From NCBI GenBank assembly GCA_028278455.1, contig JANQEH010000166.1, forward strand, positions 1 through 64,000: a stretch of DNA of 64,000 bases. Reading direction: 5' to 3'. Positions 20,501 to 28,759 of the stretch are shown piece by piece. Below the pieces are notes generated by a model. That model made no database searches and had not been told where the DNA came from. It saw nothing but the letters and a program-made list of their open reading frames with translations. The stretch's first letter is position 1, and the number at the start of each line of letters is the position of its first letter. A program made the translations under genes and the position numbers. This stretch comes from a bacterium. GTDB lineage: Bacteria; SM23-31.

Positions 20501-20887
20501 AGCAAGCTCGGTTAATTTCTGTTTTGTTATATCCTGTATTGTACCTAAAACTGATATAACTCTGCCAGCCGCATCCCAATCATGTATCACATTTTCATGA
20601 ATCCATTTTATTTTATTATTGGCAATTACTCTAAATTCAATGTCGTATTTCTCACCGTTTTTAATCCTATTCCAGGAACTGATTACATATTCACGGTCAT
20701 CCGGATGGACTGCATCTAAGAAAATTTTATATTCAGGAGCGGAATTTCTACTCAGACCGAGTATGGAATATACTTCGTCGCTCCATTCGAATTCATCCTT
20801 GTCAATATCATAAATCCAGCTTCCTATTTGTGCCGCCTTCTGCGCTCTTAATAAATTGTCTCTATTGAGAATAAATTTATCGGACAT
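17531..20887 (-). CDS. large cytoplasmic multi-PAS sensor histidine kinase (module B)
   Basis: This 1118-aa kinase has no membrane segment. About seven consecutive PAS domains fill residues 15-880. The last contains a cysteine cluster, CHLLTHQSDTPCCGKDHPC, a motif seen in a subset of PAS domains that could bind metal or respond to redox. HisKA has KVAHEVRNPLSSIRFAASNL (His about 898). HATPase shows NLLLNAVDAV, IISDNGAGIS and GTGLGLSIARKTISDHGG. All catalytic boxes look intact. GGAG eight bases before the ATG supports the start. The gene overlaps the downstream NtrC-type regulator by 8 bases, an arrangement repeated exactly in module C. Seven PAS modules suggest integration of several intracellular cues. 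Confidence 0.92.
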   Translation of the reverse strand: MSDKFILNRDNLLRAQKAAQIGSWIYDIDKDEFEWSDEVYSILGLSRNSAPEYKIFLDAVHPDDREYVISSWNRIKNGEKYDIEFRVIANNKIKWIHENVIHDWDAAGRVISVLGTIQDITKQKLTELALKESEEKYRLLINNIPDVTWVTDNKGHTSFLSPNIKRIFGFTSKEIIKGGNVFWLNRIHKDDKEKFENAITKLMSEGTPFDTEYRIKKKNGDWIWLHDRALSHPQKEGEIHTYRVLSEITSRKIAEKDLRVSREKFSMILYSSPDSIIITEPDTGFLIDSNEGFTRTFGYTSDDILGKTTFDLGLWLDYEHRNKLIETLERDGKVSDHKGKLLSKSGSVLDVEIFMEFIEIGGKKYLLTLAKDVTEQKKVKEEYKESVDFLKSVFKSAPTGIGVAIDRVFQKVNERFCEIVGYMEDELIGNHSSMLDPPGGEFEIYGKDKYYQIIEKGALTVETKLKCKNGQIIDVLLSSTPMDTEDLSKGITFTALDITERISAEKRLHMVLEATTDAIWDWNIATGEVYFSPRWLTMLGYKPDEFPHSYRTWEMLLHPEEKDFTVSGVKKYLKPDMGPFSIEFRMKMKNGEYKWILGRGKAVEFDDDNKPLRMVGTHVDISERRNAEDALKESEERFRAMFDTITNGVAVYKAEDNGKDFVFLDFNKSAEMIENIKKEELIGKKVTEVFPSIKDFGLFKVFETVYKTGINGYLPIRQYKDDRISGWRENYVYKLPSGEIFAIYEDITKKKQAEDEIRKQNEFLNNLLESLSHPFYVINIDTYQVEMANNAANFGKLDENSTCHLLTHQSDTPCCGKDHPCTIELIKNSKKPVVVEHIHTDPDGFERSFEIHGFPIFDSKGNLVRMIEYSIDITDKKKLEKDLEFAQKISTVGDISRKVAHEVRNPLSSIRFAASNLNTYLELESDEQRLIDIVLQETDRLDGIVNEFLSFSRMKTPTLLKQRLEPIIEDFMFLVENNESYISKNIDLDVSVTEKLPELNLDKDLIKEVFLNLLLNAVDAVQERGKIRLFADSVKYMGEDNIRIIISDNGAGISEAMISRIFDPYVTSKANGTGLGLSIARKTISDHGGTITVKSILAEGTIFSIYLPLNFEKGNSYE

Positions 20888-21332
20888 ATTATTATCTCCG
20901 CGAAAATTGGATACCTAATATCAGAATTTTCTGACTGATAAACAGTTAAAGTATTATAGAAGAAATAATGACTCAATCTGCAGAATACCCATTAATATAA
21001 ATAGTATATTAAAATGCATTCGGGAAATCAAGTTTAATGTATAATATTATTCAATTTGAGATGTAAAGTATTTCTCTCTGTATAATATATACGTAAATTA
21101 GAGTATTCTTTCTAATTATTAGTAGAATATTATGCTATTTCAGTCAAAAAAAGTCTTGAGAATAATTGAAGCAGCTTTTAACTTCTTTTAGATTCTAACC
21201 GGTGTAAATTAAAACGCTTACTTTTAATTTTTGACTTTTTTTCAAGATTTGAGTACAAATACGCAGCAGACGGCTAATCTTTACATTTTAAGAAGAAAAT
21301 AATATCTTAATCCAAATAACCGGAAGCACATT
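20888..21332. other. divergent intergenic region between module B and araB
   Basis: This AT-rich region has no coding potential. It presumably holds the promoters of the minus-strand kinase and of araB. A nested palindrome TCAGAA-TT-TTCTGA (20921-20934) flanked by TATCAG/CTGATA lies about 35 bp before the kinase ATG. It shares the TCAGAAT core with the module B activator sites and could be an operator. I found no clear sigma-54 box for the kinase gene. Confidence 0.4.
21231..21259 (+). promoter_or_regulatory. candidate sigma-70-type promoter of araB-xylA
   Basis: TTGACT (21231-21236) and TACAAA (21254-21259) are separated by 17 bp, about 73 bp before the araB ATG. This is the best -35/-10 pair I could see, but the -10 matches only four of six consensus positions. 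Confidence 0.35.
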
Positions 21333-23015
21333 ATGGCAGAACAGAAATATGTTATCGGTGTCGATCTCGGAACAGATTCCGTACGTACGATCATTGTAAA
21401 TTGTGAAAACGGTATTGACATATCTTCATCTGTTTGGGACTTTAATCGCTGGAAAAAAGGAAAATACTGCGATCCTGCTAAAAATCAGTTCAGACAGCAT
21501 CCAATGGACCATATCGAAGGTATTGAGGGATCAGTAAGGGAAGCTCTCTCCTCGGTTACGCGCAGTGTCCGGGAGAATATCACCGGTATTTCAGTGGATA
21601 CAACAGGATCAACTCCCGGACCCGTGGACATAACCGGAACACCACTTGCGCTGACTCCCGGCTTTGAAGAAAATCCCAACGCAATGTTCGTTTTGTGGAA
21701 GGATCATACCGCTGTAGAAGAAGCCGAAGAGATAAATCATGTATCACATACGTGGGGGGGAATTGATTTCACAAAGTATGTGGGAGGCGTATATTCTTCC
21801 GAATGGTTCTGGGCAAAAATGCTTCACATTCTCAGGGAGGATGAAAAGGTCAGGAAGGCAGCATTTTCCTGGGTTGAGAACTGTGACTGGATCCCAGCTT
21901 TATTAACAGGAAACAAGGATCCATTAAAAATTATGAGAAGCAGATGCGCTGCCGGGCATAAAGCTATGTGGCACAGGGAATTCAATGGCCTGCCATCTGA
22001 GGGGTTTTTGCAAAAAATAGATCCATTGCTGGAAGGAATCCGCTCCCGTCTATACACAGAAACTTATACCTGCGACAGAATTGCTGGTACACTTTCACCC
22101 GAATGGGCAAAAAAATTAGGGCTTTCTGAAAGAGTAGTTGTAGGGGCCGGTGCTTATGATGCTCATCTCGGGGCTGTAGGCGCCGGAGTAGAGCCTTATA
22201 TATTATGTAAAGTAATAGGAACTTCAACCTGTGATATGCTGGTTGCGCCCGCAGATGAGATAGGTGATAAACTTATTGGCGGTATCTGCGGACAGGTAGA
22301 CGGATCGATCATACCTGGTTTAGTTGGAATGGAGGCAGGGCAGTCAGCATTCGGTGATATATATGCCTGGTTCCGGGATATTCTTATGTTCCCGGTGCGC
22401 CAGGTACTATCAAAAAACTCTACAGTTGACGCCTCTGTGATAAATATTCTTTCTTCAAATATTGAGAAGAATATAATCCCGGAATTATCCGCCGCCGCGG
22501 AATCGATCTCACTGGAAATGTCCTCGATTATTGCCCTTGACTGGTTGAACGGCAGAAGAACACCCTACGCTGATCAAAGACTGAAGGGAGCAGTCACCGG
22601 TATCTGCCTTGGAACTGATGCACCGGGAATATTCAGAGCTCTTGTTGAGGCAACCGCATTCGGAGCCAGAAAGATAATAGACAGATTTATAGATGAGGGA
22701 ATAAATATAATGGGTGTTATTGCCTTAGGCGGAATCCCTAAAAAGTCTCCATTTATCATGCAGGTTTTAAGTGATGTTTTGAATTGTCCCATCAAGATCG
22801 CTCGGTCCGACCAGGCATGTGCTCTTGGATCGGCAATGGCAGCTGCAACGGTATCCGGAATTTATCCGGATATCAGATCGGCTCAAAAGGCTATGGGTAG
22901 AGGATTCGAAATAGTATATAATCCCGATCAAAAAAAAGCTGAAATATATGATTTACTTTATAAGCAATATACTGATCTGGGTGGTTTTATGGAAAATCTG
23001 AACAGAGGAATCTAA
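21333..23015 (+). CDS. araB: ribulokinase (FGGY carbohydrate kinase)
   Basis: This 560-aa kinase shows YVIGVDLGTDSVRTIIVN at the N-terminus (phosphate-1 site), then YCDPAKNQFRQHPMDHIEGIEGSVREAL, a run characteristic of AraB rather than XylB. ISVDTTGSTPGPVD, SRCAAGHKAMWH and the C-terminal VIALGGIPKKSPFIMQVLSDVL (adenosine site) follow. The length fits ribulokinase (550-570) and is longer than typical xylulokinase (480-520). Known reaction: ATP-dependent phosphorylation of ribulose, classically L-ribulose; the family is known to accept several 2-ketopentoses. It lies 126 bp before xylA on the same strand. No araA or araD is nearby, so it may serve as the xylulose kinase of a xylose pathway here; that is inference. 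Confidence 0.9.
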   Translation: MAEQKYVIGVDLGTDSVRTIIVNCENGIDISSSVWDFNRWKKGKYCDPAKNQFRQHPMDHIEGIEGSVREALSSVTRSVRENITGISVDTTGSTPGPVDITGTPLALTPGFEENPNAMFVLWKDHTAVEEAEEINHVSHTWGGIDFTKYVGGVYSSEWFWAKMLHILREDEKVRKAAFSWVENCDWIPALLTGNKDPLKIMRSRCAAGHKAMWHREFNGLPSEGFLQKIDPLLEGIRSRLYTETYTCDRIAGTLSPEWAKKLGLSERVVVGAGAYDAHLGAVGAGVEPYILCKVIGTSTCDMLVAPADEIGDKLIGGICGQVDGSIIPGLVGMEAGQSAFGDIYAWFRDILMFPVRQVLSKNSTVDASVINILSSNIEKNIIPELSAAAESISLEMSSIIALDWLNGRRTPYADQRLKGAVTGICLGTDAPGIFRALVEATAFGARKIIDRFIDEGINIMGVIALGGIPKKSPFIMQVLSDVLNCPIKIARSDQACALGSAMAAATVSGIYPDIRSAQKAMGRGFEIVYNPDQKKAEIYDLLYKQYTDLGGFMENLNRGI

Positions 23016-23141
23016 TATAGAGATAGTCCGTAATAAACTGAAATTAAAATGCACAATAGTAAGTATTTACAGGTTTACTTGAATTCAAGTTAATACATAT
23101 ATAAAAAGCTAATTTTTACAGACGTGAAAGGAATCCCGGAA

Positions 23142-24476
23142 ATGTCAATAAGTGTAACAATAGGTGACCAAGAGTATTTCCCTGATATAGAAAAGGTCAG
23201 ATATGAAGGGCCAGGATCGGATAATCCCCTGGCTTTCAAATACTATGATGAGAACAGGGTAGTTGGTGGAAAGAAAATGAAAGACCTTTTCAGGTTTTCA
23301 GTAGCCTATTGGCATACTATATGTGGTGCAGGGGTAGATCAATTCGGGTCTGAAACTCATCAATATCAGTGGTTGAGAAATCCGGATCCCATGCAGCGGG
23401 CAAGGGATAAGCTTGATGCGGCATTTGAATTCACAAGCAAGCTCGGAATGGCGTATTATTGTTTTCATGACCGCGACCTGGCTCCGGAAGGAGAGGATAT
23501 CAAAGACTCTGAAAAGAATCTAAGGAAGATGACTCAACTGGCATTGAATAAGCAGAATGAGTCAGGAGTCAGGCTGTTATGGGGGACTGCAAACCTGTTT
23601 TCTCATCCCCGTTATATGAACGGGGCAGCCACAAATCCTGATATTCATGTAGTTGCCCATGCAGCTGCCCAGGTAAAAGCTGCATTGGAAACTACGGTTG
23701 AACTTGGCGGCGAGAATTATGTATTCTGGGGAGGAAGAGAAGGATACTCCACGCTACTGAATACCGAAATGAAGAAGGAGATAGACCATCTGGCTATGTT
23801 CCTTGCAAAAGCAAGAGACCATGGCAGAAAAGCAGGTTTTAAAGGTACCTTTCTTATAGAGCCTAAACCGATGGAACCGGCAAAACACCAGTATGATTAT
23901 GATGTTAATGCTGTTATTGCTTTTTTGAAAAGCTATGGTCTCGAGGATGATTTCAAGATTAATATCGAAAATAACCATGCAACTCTGGCCGGACACACAT
24001 TCGCTCATGAAATACAAACAGCCGCGGATGCTGGACTGCTCGGTAGCCTCGACGTCAATCAGGGTGATCCCCATTGCGGATGGGATACTGATGAGTTTCT
24101 ATACAATTTGTATGACGCAGTTGAGATCATGATAGTTCTACTCCGGAATGGAGGCCTTGGAGCGGGAGGAATGAATTTCGATGCAAAAGTCCGCAGAAGC
24201 TCTACAGATCTCGAAGACATCTTTATTGCTCACATTCTTTCAATTGATACTCTGGCAAGAGGACTGTTGATCGCAACTGATATACTTGAAAAATCAGATT
24301 ACCTTGATCTCGTTAAAAGGAGATACGGCAGTTTTGACACGACTGCCGGCAGGGCGTTCGAAGCCGGAAAACTCAAACTAGAACAGTTAGCTGAAATTGC
24401 AGAATGCTCAGGTGAACCTTTAAGAACCAGCGGAAAACAGGAATTATTCGAGAGTATTATAAACAGATTTCTTTAA
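23142..24476 (+). CDS. xylA: xylose isomerase
   Basis: The product (444 aa) starts at the ATG at 23142, with AAAGGA nine bases upstream; the track's GTG at 23124 is less likely. Class II xylose isomerase motifs run throughout: FSVAYWHTICGAGVDQFG, YYCFHDRDLAPEG with the catalytic His, NLFSHPRYMNGAATNPD, VFWGGREGYSTLLNT, IEPKPMEPAKHQYD, NIENNHATLAGHTF and GWDTDEF. The metal-ligand acids in IEPKP, NIENNH, SLDVNQGD, GWDTDEF and NFDAK are all present. The segment SLDVNQGDPHCGWDTD differs from the usual S(I/L)DANRGDxxxGWDTD by losing the Arg. Reaction: D-xylose to D-xylulose, cytoplasmic, divalent-metal dependent. It is probably co-transcribed with araB. Confidence 0.95.
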   Translation: MSISVTIGDQEYFPDIEKVRYEGPGSDNPLAFKYYDENRVVGGKKMKDLFRFSVAYWHTICGAGVDQFGSETHQYQWLRNPDPMQRARDKLDAAFEFTSKLGMAYYCFHDRDLAPEGEDIKDSEKNLRKMTQLALNKQNESGVRLLWGTANLFSHPRYMNGAATNPDIHVVAHAAAQVKAALETTVELGGENYVFWGGREGYSTLLNTEMKKEIDHLAMFLAKARDHGRKAGFKGTFLIEPKPMEPAKHQYDYDVNAVIAFLKSYGLEDDFKINIENNHATLAGHTFAHEIQTAADAGLLGSLDVNQGDPHCGWDTDEFLYNLYDAVEIMIVLLRNGGLGAGGMNFDAKVRRSSTDLEDIFIAHILSIDTLARGLLIATDILEKSDYLDLVKRRYGSFDTTAGRAFEAGKLKLEQLAEIAECSGEPLRTSGKQELFESIINRFL

Positions 24477-24558
24477 CAAACTCTAAACAATATCATTAAA
24501 CTTATTTCCAAATTGATAATTGTGTAGAATATTGTCAACCAAATGAATCAGAGCCTTT

Positions 24559-24907
24559 CTATTTGAATGCTTTCCTGATCTTCTCATACAGTATTTCTTT
24601 ATCGATCGGTTTGTCGACTACGCCGAATGGTTCCTGTACGGCAAGATGTTTTCCAGAGATCCTGATTGCTATAATAACAGGAGTTTTCTTGAAATCTTTA
24701 CTCCCGCGTATCTTTCGGTAATATTCAGCTCCTGAGTTTTCGGGCATCTGTATGTCAAGGGTGATCAGGTCCAGTAAAGTCTACGCCGTTTTCAGCATCT
24801 CAAATGCCTCAATACCGTTTGATGCAATAATCGTTTTTTATCCGTTGTCTTCGAGAAACATTTTTAAGAAATCACGAATATACTGTTCATCCTCGAAATA
24901 ATCTGGT
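24559..24907 (-). pseudogene. decayed response-regulator receiver gene
   Basis: The ORF track shows only the last 62 codons (24559-24747), but the same frame continues upstream as a recognisable receiver: YFEDEQYIRDFLKMFLEDNG-stop-KTIIASNGIEAFEMLKTA-stop-TLLDLITLDIQMPENSG, then PVIIAIRISG and VVDKPID with the switch Lys. Two in-frame stops (TAA, TAG) interrupt it, and the N-terminal strand before the acidic pair is missing. A stop lies immediately upstream and the aminotransferase gene ends at 24921. The phospho-acceptor Asp (TLDIQMPE) survives. This is a relic of a stand-alone receiver, unless the stops are sequencing errors. Confidence 0.75.
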
Positions 24908-24920
24908 TAATCACCCACAC

Positions 24921-26213
24921 TTATAAACCGTTCTTTATGACATCTACCATGGCATCGGAAAACCTGTCGATTTCTTCTGGCAGAGTGTACACATTCGGTG
25001 TTACACGAATTCCCTGGAACTCTTTGTGTTTGATGGGTACAGTAATTATTCTATGCTTTTCCCATAAATGATTATTAAGTTCAGCAGGATCAATACCATC
25101 TATATTCACATTTGCAACACCACATGAGAATTCAGGTCGAAGACTTGTATTAAGAGTTACCCTGTCGTACTGAAGTAGTCTGTTTGCCCATCGGTGTGTA
25201 AGATAGCGGAGTCTTTCCTCTTTTCTCTTTGCACCAATACCCTGGTAGAATGTCAAAGCTTCTGCAATTGCGAGATATGGTGCAGCTGGATGAGTTCCAA
25301 TCTCTTCAAATTTCCTTATATTCGCATCCATTCCTTCCGGGGCAGCCATCATCGGCCAAAGGTCTTTAATCTTTTCTTTTCTGACGTAAAGAAGGCCTGT
25401 CCCATGAGGTGCGCAGAGCCATTTATGCAGACTTGAAGCATAGTAATCACAATCAAGGTCTTTATGATCGAATTCGAAATGAGCGAATCCATGTGCGCCG
25501 TCTACAATCACAGGAATTCCCTTTTTTCTTGCCATCTGGACAACACCCTTTACCGGCAGTATCTGTCCGGTAAGGTTTATCACGTGGCACATAAGGATCA
25601 CTTTTGTTTTTGGTGTGATATTTTCTTCAAAAAGGGATACGATCCTGTCGGGATCTTCACAAGGAACGGGAATAGGGAACTGTTTCATTGCAAGTCCTTC
25701 TCTTCTTTCCCTTTGTTTCCATGTTGTGATCATCCTGCCGTAGTCCTGAGTGGTCGTCAGGATCTCGTCACCCTTCTTAAGGTCAAATCCGAGCTGACAA
25801 ATCTGTAATCCCTCTGAGGCGTTCCTGGTCATGGCGACTTCCTCAGGATCGCAGCCGAATACGCGAGACAGCCTTTTGCGGACTGCTTCTTTCTGGGGTT
25901 CGAGGATCCCCCACATTGTATATGTCGGAGCTTTATTCGAGTAGTCGAAATGTTTTTTATATGCGTCAAGTACCATCGCCGGGGAAGGGCAAACGCCGCC
26001 GTTGTTCAAATTTATCAGGCTTCGATCCACAATAAAGGCCTGTTGGCATTCAAACCAGATAGCATCATCTGCGGCTGCTTCTTTCGGTGATCCCGAATAT
26101 CCCTCGAATGCTTCAACAGCCCGGCTGATCCCGGATGGATCCAGAGCTGTCATTAATAATGCAGCAGCAGCGGGTTTACCCACTGCGCCCAGAAAATCAC
26201 GCCGGTTATACAT
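24921..26213 (-). CDS. exported class V aminotransferase-like PLP enzyme
   Basis: This 430-aa protein begins MYNRRDFLGAVGKPAAAAL, a twin-arginine signal, so the folded PLP enzyme is probably exported. The body is a fold-type I class V aminotransferase of the isopenicillin-N-epimerase / cysteine-desulfurase-like group: NLNNGGVCPSP, ATEEVAMTRNASEG-like segment (EEVAMTRNASEGLQI), VIVDGAHGFAHFEFD with the PLP-ring Asp, and the Schiff-base Lys in YYASSLHKWLCAPHGTGLLYV. GGGAG before the ATG supports the start. The substrate cannot be read from sequence. The next gene downstream is a dead receiver. An exported PLP enzyme of this class might act on amino acids or amino compounds in the periplasm. Confidence 0.85.
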   Translation of the reverse strand: MYNRRDFLGAVGKPAAAALLMTALDPSGISRAVEAFEGYSGSPKEAAADDAIWFECQQAFIVDRSLINLNNGGVCPSPAMVLDAYKKHFDYSNKAPTYTMWGILEPQKEAVRKRLSRVFGCDPEEVAMTRNASEGLQICQLGFDLKKGDEILTTTQDYGRMITTWKQRERREGLAMKQFPIPVPCEDPDRIVSLFEENITPKTKVILMCHVINLTGQILPVKGVVQMARKKGIPVIVDGAHGFAHFEFDHKDLDCDYYASSLHKWLCAPHGTGLLYVRKEKIKDLWPMMAAPEGMDANIRKFEEIGTHPAAPYLAIAEALTFYQGIGAKRKEERLRYLTHRWANRLLQYDRVTLNTSLRPEFSCGVANVNIDGIDPAELNNHLWEKHRIITVPIKHKEFQGIRVTPNVYTLPEEIDRFSDAMVDVIKNGL

Positions 26214-26360
26214 TTTTTTCTCCCATTTATTTTTAGTAGAATATTAAAGCGATAAAAGAATGCAGTAGCGGCAAGGATCTTCGTTAAGAGCCTTCCGAAT
26301 TGTTCAGGTTGTGATCAATTTATATGGACTATAATAATTCCATAATTAATTTAAACAGTT

Positions 26361-26702
26361 CTATTCTTTAAAGGCAGCAATCGCCTTATCAACATCGTCA
26401 TGATGCTCGAAAAGAGCTATAACCTGTGTTATCATCAAAAGGCTCTGCACCTTTTCAGTTACGCCGGCGAGTTTAAGGTTTCCGCCTGCGACAGCTACGG
26501 AAGTGAAGCATGACATCAGGATACCCAGTCCCAGGCTGTTCATCCATTTTACTTTCGAGAGGTCGATCACGATCTTTATCATGTCATCGTCGATAAGACT
26601 TTTGATCTTTTCATGAAGATTGTCGGTTTCGGGACCACCCATGAGTTTGCCGCTTGGGATCACTACAGCAATATCTTCAACGATCTTTTCTTTAATTCCC
26701 AT
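26361..26702 (-). CDS. STAS-domain anti-sigma factor antagonist-like protein
   Basis: The product (113 aa) starts at the ATG at 26702 with AGGAG nine bases upstream, not the TTG at 26708. It is a single STAS domain: an IVEDIAVVIPSGKLMGG strand pair, then IVIDLSKVKWMNSLGLGILMS, with the Ser that is phosphorylated in SpoIIAA-type antagonists, and a C-terminal helix pair. Known family role: phospho-switch binding of an anti-sigma factor or a sensor protein. No partner kinase or phosphatase gene (RsbW or RsbU type) lies next to it, so its pathway is unclear. It stands alone on the minus strand between the aminotransferase and the ABM protein. Confidence 0.88.
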   Translation of the reverse strand: MGIKEKIVEDIAVVIPSGKLMGGPETDNLHEKIKSLIDDDMIKIVIDLSKVKWMNSLGLGILMSCFTSVAVAGGNLKLAGVTEKVQSLLMITQVIALFEHHDDVDKAIAAFKE

Positions 26703-26948
26703 TTTCAATCTCTCCTATATGATTATTTATTTCTTTGATCTCATTAATAATATAACTATTTTTTTTGTTTAATAAATTCCAAAAATTCGGGATTGTTACA
26801 CAAAAATCTGTAATTTATTACACAAATTCATGTCTTATCAGCATCGTATCCTCAGAATATTAGACCTTTGACATGCCTTCTTATTTCAAAAATCTTCATT
26901 CATTTCTTCTTGGGCACAATCTCTCATCAGACATCTCAATAGTGAACA

Positions 26949-27737
26949 TTACTGTTTTTTAAAAACTTTTCCAGTCAAAAGTCTGTAATATTTGACCTGC
27001 AGATCATCACCTGTAACAGTCTTTTTTGAATCATGCTCACTTTTTGCCAGTTTCCATCTGAAAGCATCAGTGTAAGTATGCTTGACAATATCATTCAATT
27101 CAGTAAATTTTCCTCCCCTTTCATAATTATCCATATCAGCTTCACTGTCCCAAAACGTTATCGAAATAAGTTCATTTGTAGTTTCCATGCTTTCCGAGAG
27201 AACCGCGAATCTACATCCTTTTACTTTTCTTAATTCGGGAATTATCTTATCATTGTATAATTGTCTGAATTCCAGCAATTTGTCAGGCTGAATTTTAACT
27301 GTTACAAGTCTCAGATTTGCTATAAACTCATTTTCCCTCGATGGAATGGAATCGTCTGATTGCGCAATTGATGAATATGAGCTTATTTCCGGTTCATTTT
27401 GGACGAACCCGTATTCGAGCTTTAGATCTCCGGATAGATTGACTTTCTGGATTGACGAATCTGAAAGGAATTTTCTTACATTATTTAGATTTTCAAGATA
27501 TTGACCGCTCTTTTCATAGTTTTCCTGCTGCTCAAGAGTTTCCCAGAGTGTAAGGGATATTCCCTCTGCTTTATCCGGCTCAGTTACTATCAACCCACAA
27601 TAGAGACAGCCAGGTACTTTTTCAAGTCTGGCGATAACTTTCTCTGTATAAGTTTTTCGGAATTCCTCAACCAATTCAGACTTAAGGCGTGAATATACAA
27701 ATCTCAGGAACATAAAGTACTCCGAGTTTATATTCAT
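26949..27737 (-). CDS. protein with two tandem ABM (antibiotic biosynthesis monooxygenase-like) domains
   Basis: The protein (262 aa) shows two repeats of a ferredoxin-like alpha+beta barrel. Repeat one is at about residues 8-100 (VEEFRKTYTEKVIARLEKVPGCLYCGLIVTEP ... ISLTLWETLEQQENYEKSGQYLENL). Repeat two is at about 138-235 (LLEFRQLYNDKIIPELRKVKGCRFAVLSES ... ISITFWDSEADMDNYERGGKFTEL). The pattern F-x-x-x-Y-x-x-x-I-x-P-x-L-x-x-x-x-G-C followed by S-[IL]-T-[FL]-W is that of ABM domains. These act as cofactor-free oxygenases, heme-degrading proteins or simply ligand-binding barrels. A fused pair may form an intramolecular dimer. The ribosome site is weak. Function is not assignable. Confidence 0.75.
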   Translation of the reverse strand: MNINSEYFMFLRFVYSRLKSELVEEFRKTYTEKVIARLEKVPGCLYCGLIVTEPDKAEGISLTLWETLEQQENYEKSGQYLENLNNVRKFLSDSSIQKVNLSGDLKLEYGFVQNEPEISSYSSIAQSDDSIPSRENEFIANLRLVTVKIQPDKLLEFRQLYNDKIIPELRKVKGCRFAVLSESMETTNELISITFWDSEADMDNYERGGKFTELNDIVKHTYTDAFRWKLAKSEHDSKKTVTGDDLQVKYYRLLTGKVFKKQ

Positions 27738-27953
27738 ACGGTCCGTATAAATACTATTGCAGCCAAAACAGCGGGAACGACAAATGTCGTAAACGATCTT
27801 TTCTGTTATAGAAGCGGGTTAAGAATTATTATCGGATAATGTAGAAAATAGAGTTCAGTAAAGCAATAAAAATCAATAATAGTATGATGGCCGGGATATA
27901 ACAACAATAAATAATACAATGTACATTGAATCGAGATTTTATATTTGAGAATA

Positions 27954-28214
27954 TTACATATAAGAATAGATCTTTTCTATAGAGTCATTCTTGAAGCTAT
28001 ATTTTTCCGAGGAACAAGTCATCAGAAGGTATTCAAACTCCAAATATTTCGTATTTTCATTCTTTTCATTTGTATTCAATACCAGGTTTAAAATTCCATC
28101 TGCCGGATAAACCTGTCTATCCGCATGTTCATATTATTCTATTCTTGCAAGCACCAGACTCCTGTGGTTCTCAAAAGCAGTCAACAAACCTGCATCTACC
28201 GCCAGAAAAAACCT
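27954..28214 (-). pseudogene. possible decayed protein gene of unknown family
   Basis: The minus-strand frame ending at TAA 27954-27956 reads as protein-like sequence for 86 codons, broken by one TAA at 28134-28136: RFFLAVDAGLLTAFENHR ... LVLARIE-stop-YEHADRQVYPADGILNLVL ... KYLEFEYLLMTCSSEKYSF. A second in-frame TAA (28215-28217) closes it upstream. The balanced composition (AVDAGLLTAFE, YPADGILNLVLN) is unlike random AT-rich translation. There is no start codon or ribosome site for the upper part. I do not recognise the family. It could also be chance. Confidence 0.35.
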
Positions 28215-28759
28215 TTAAACTGTATGAATTATGAACACCGCTAGTCTTCATTTATGAACTCATTAGTTTCCGGAACAAAACAAAGATAAAAAATTAAATT
28301 TTTGAGAAAAATGCTTGCAATTCTATTTTTAATCCATTATATATAAATTGGAATAGTCCGAAAGATTCGATTGATATACACACTGTGACAGCTTTTGAAT
28401 ATAATGGTTGCATTCTACAGGGTGTATATAATCAAAGGTATCATACAATTATGGTTCCCCTCAAAAAAACTTCATCCAGAGCATCACAGGCAGAAAAAAA
28501 TCAATTTGTAATTAATCATAGATAGTACAATTTATCTATTTCAATATTAAGTGTAATAGTTTAGGAGTTAACATTATCTTTCGGAGATTAATACTCAACT
28601 TCTGCTATATCTGCACATCTACTTAAGCTACAGCAGTGACGTTTTTGTGAGAAAATAACTTACAGAGAAGGTTACTGATCTACTAGTGCTAATTATCCTG
28701 AACGTTTTTGTTATTCATTTCTGTTAAAACAAGCTCAAATAGTTTTAATTAACGGAGAT

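Noticed and set aside
21333-23015. Xylulokinase (xylB) assignment because of the neighbouring xylA
   Set aside because: The YCDPAKNQFRQHP run and the 560-aa length are AraB features; only the substrate in vivo remains open.
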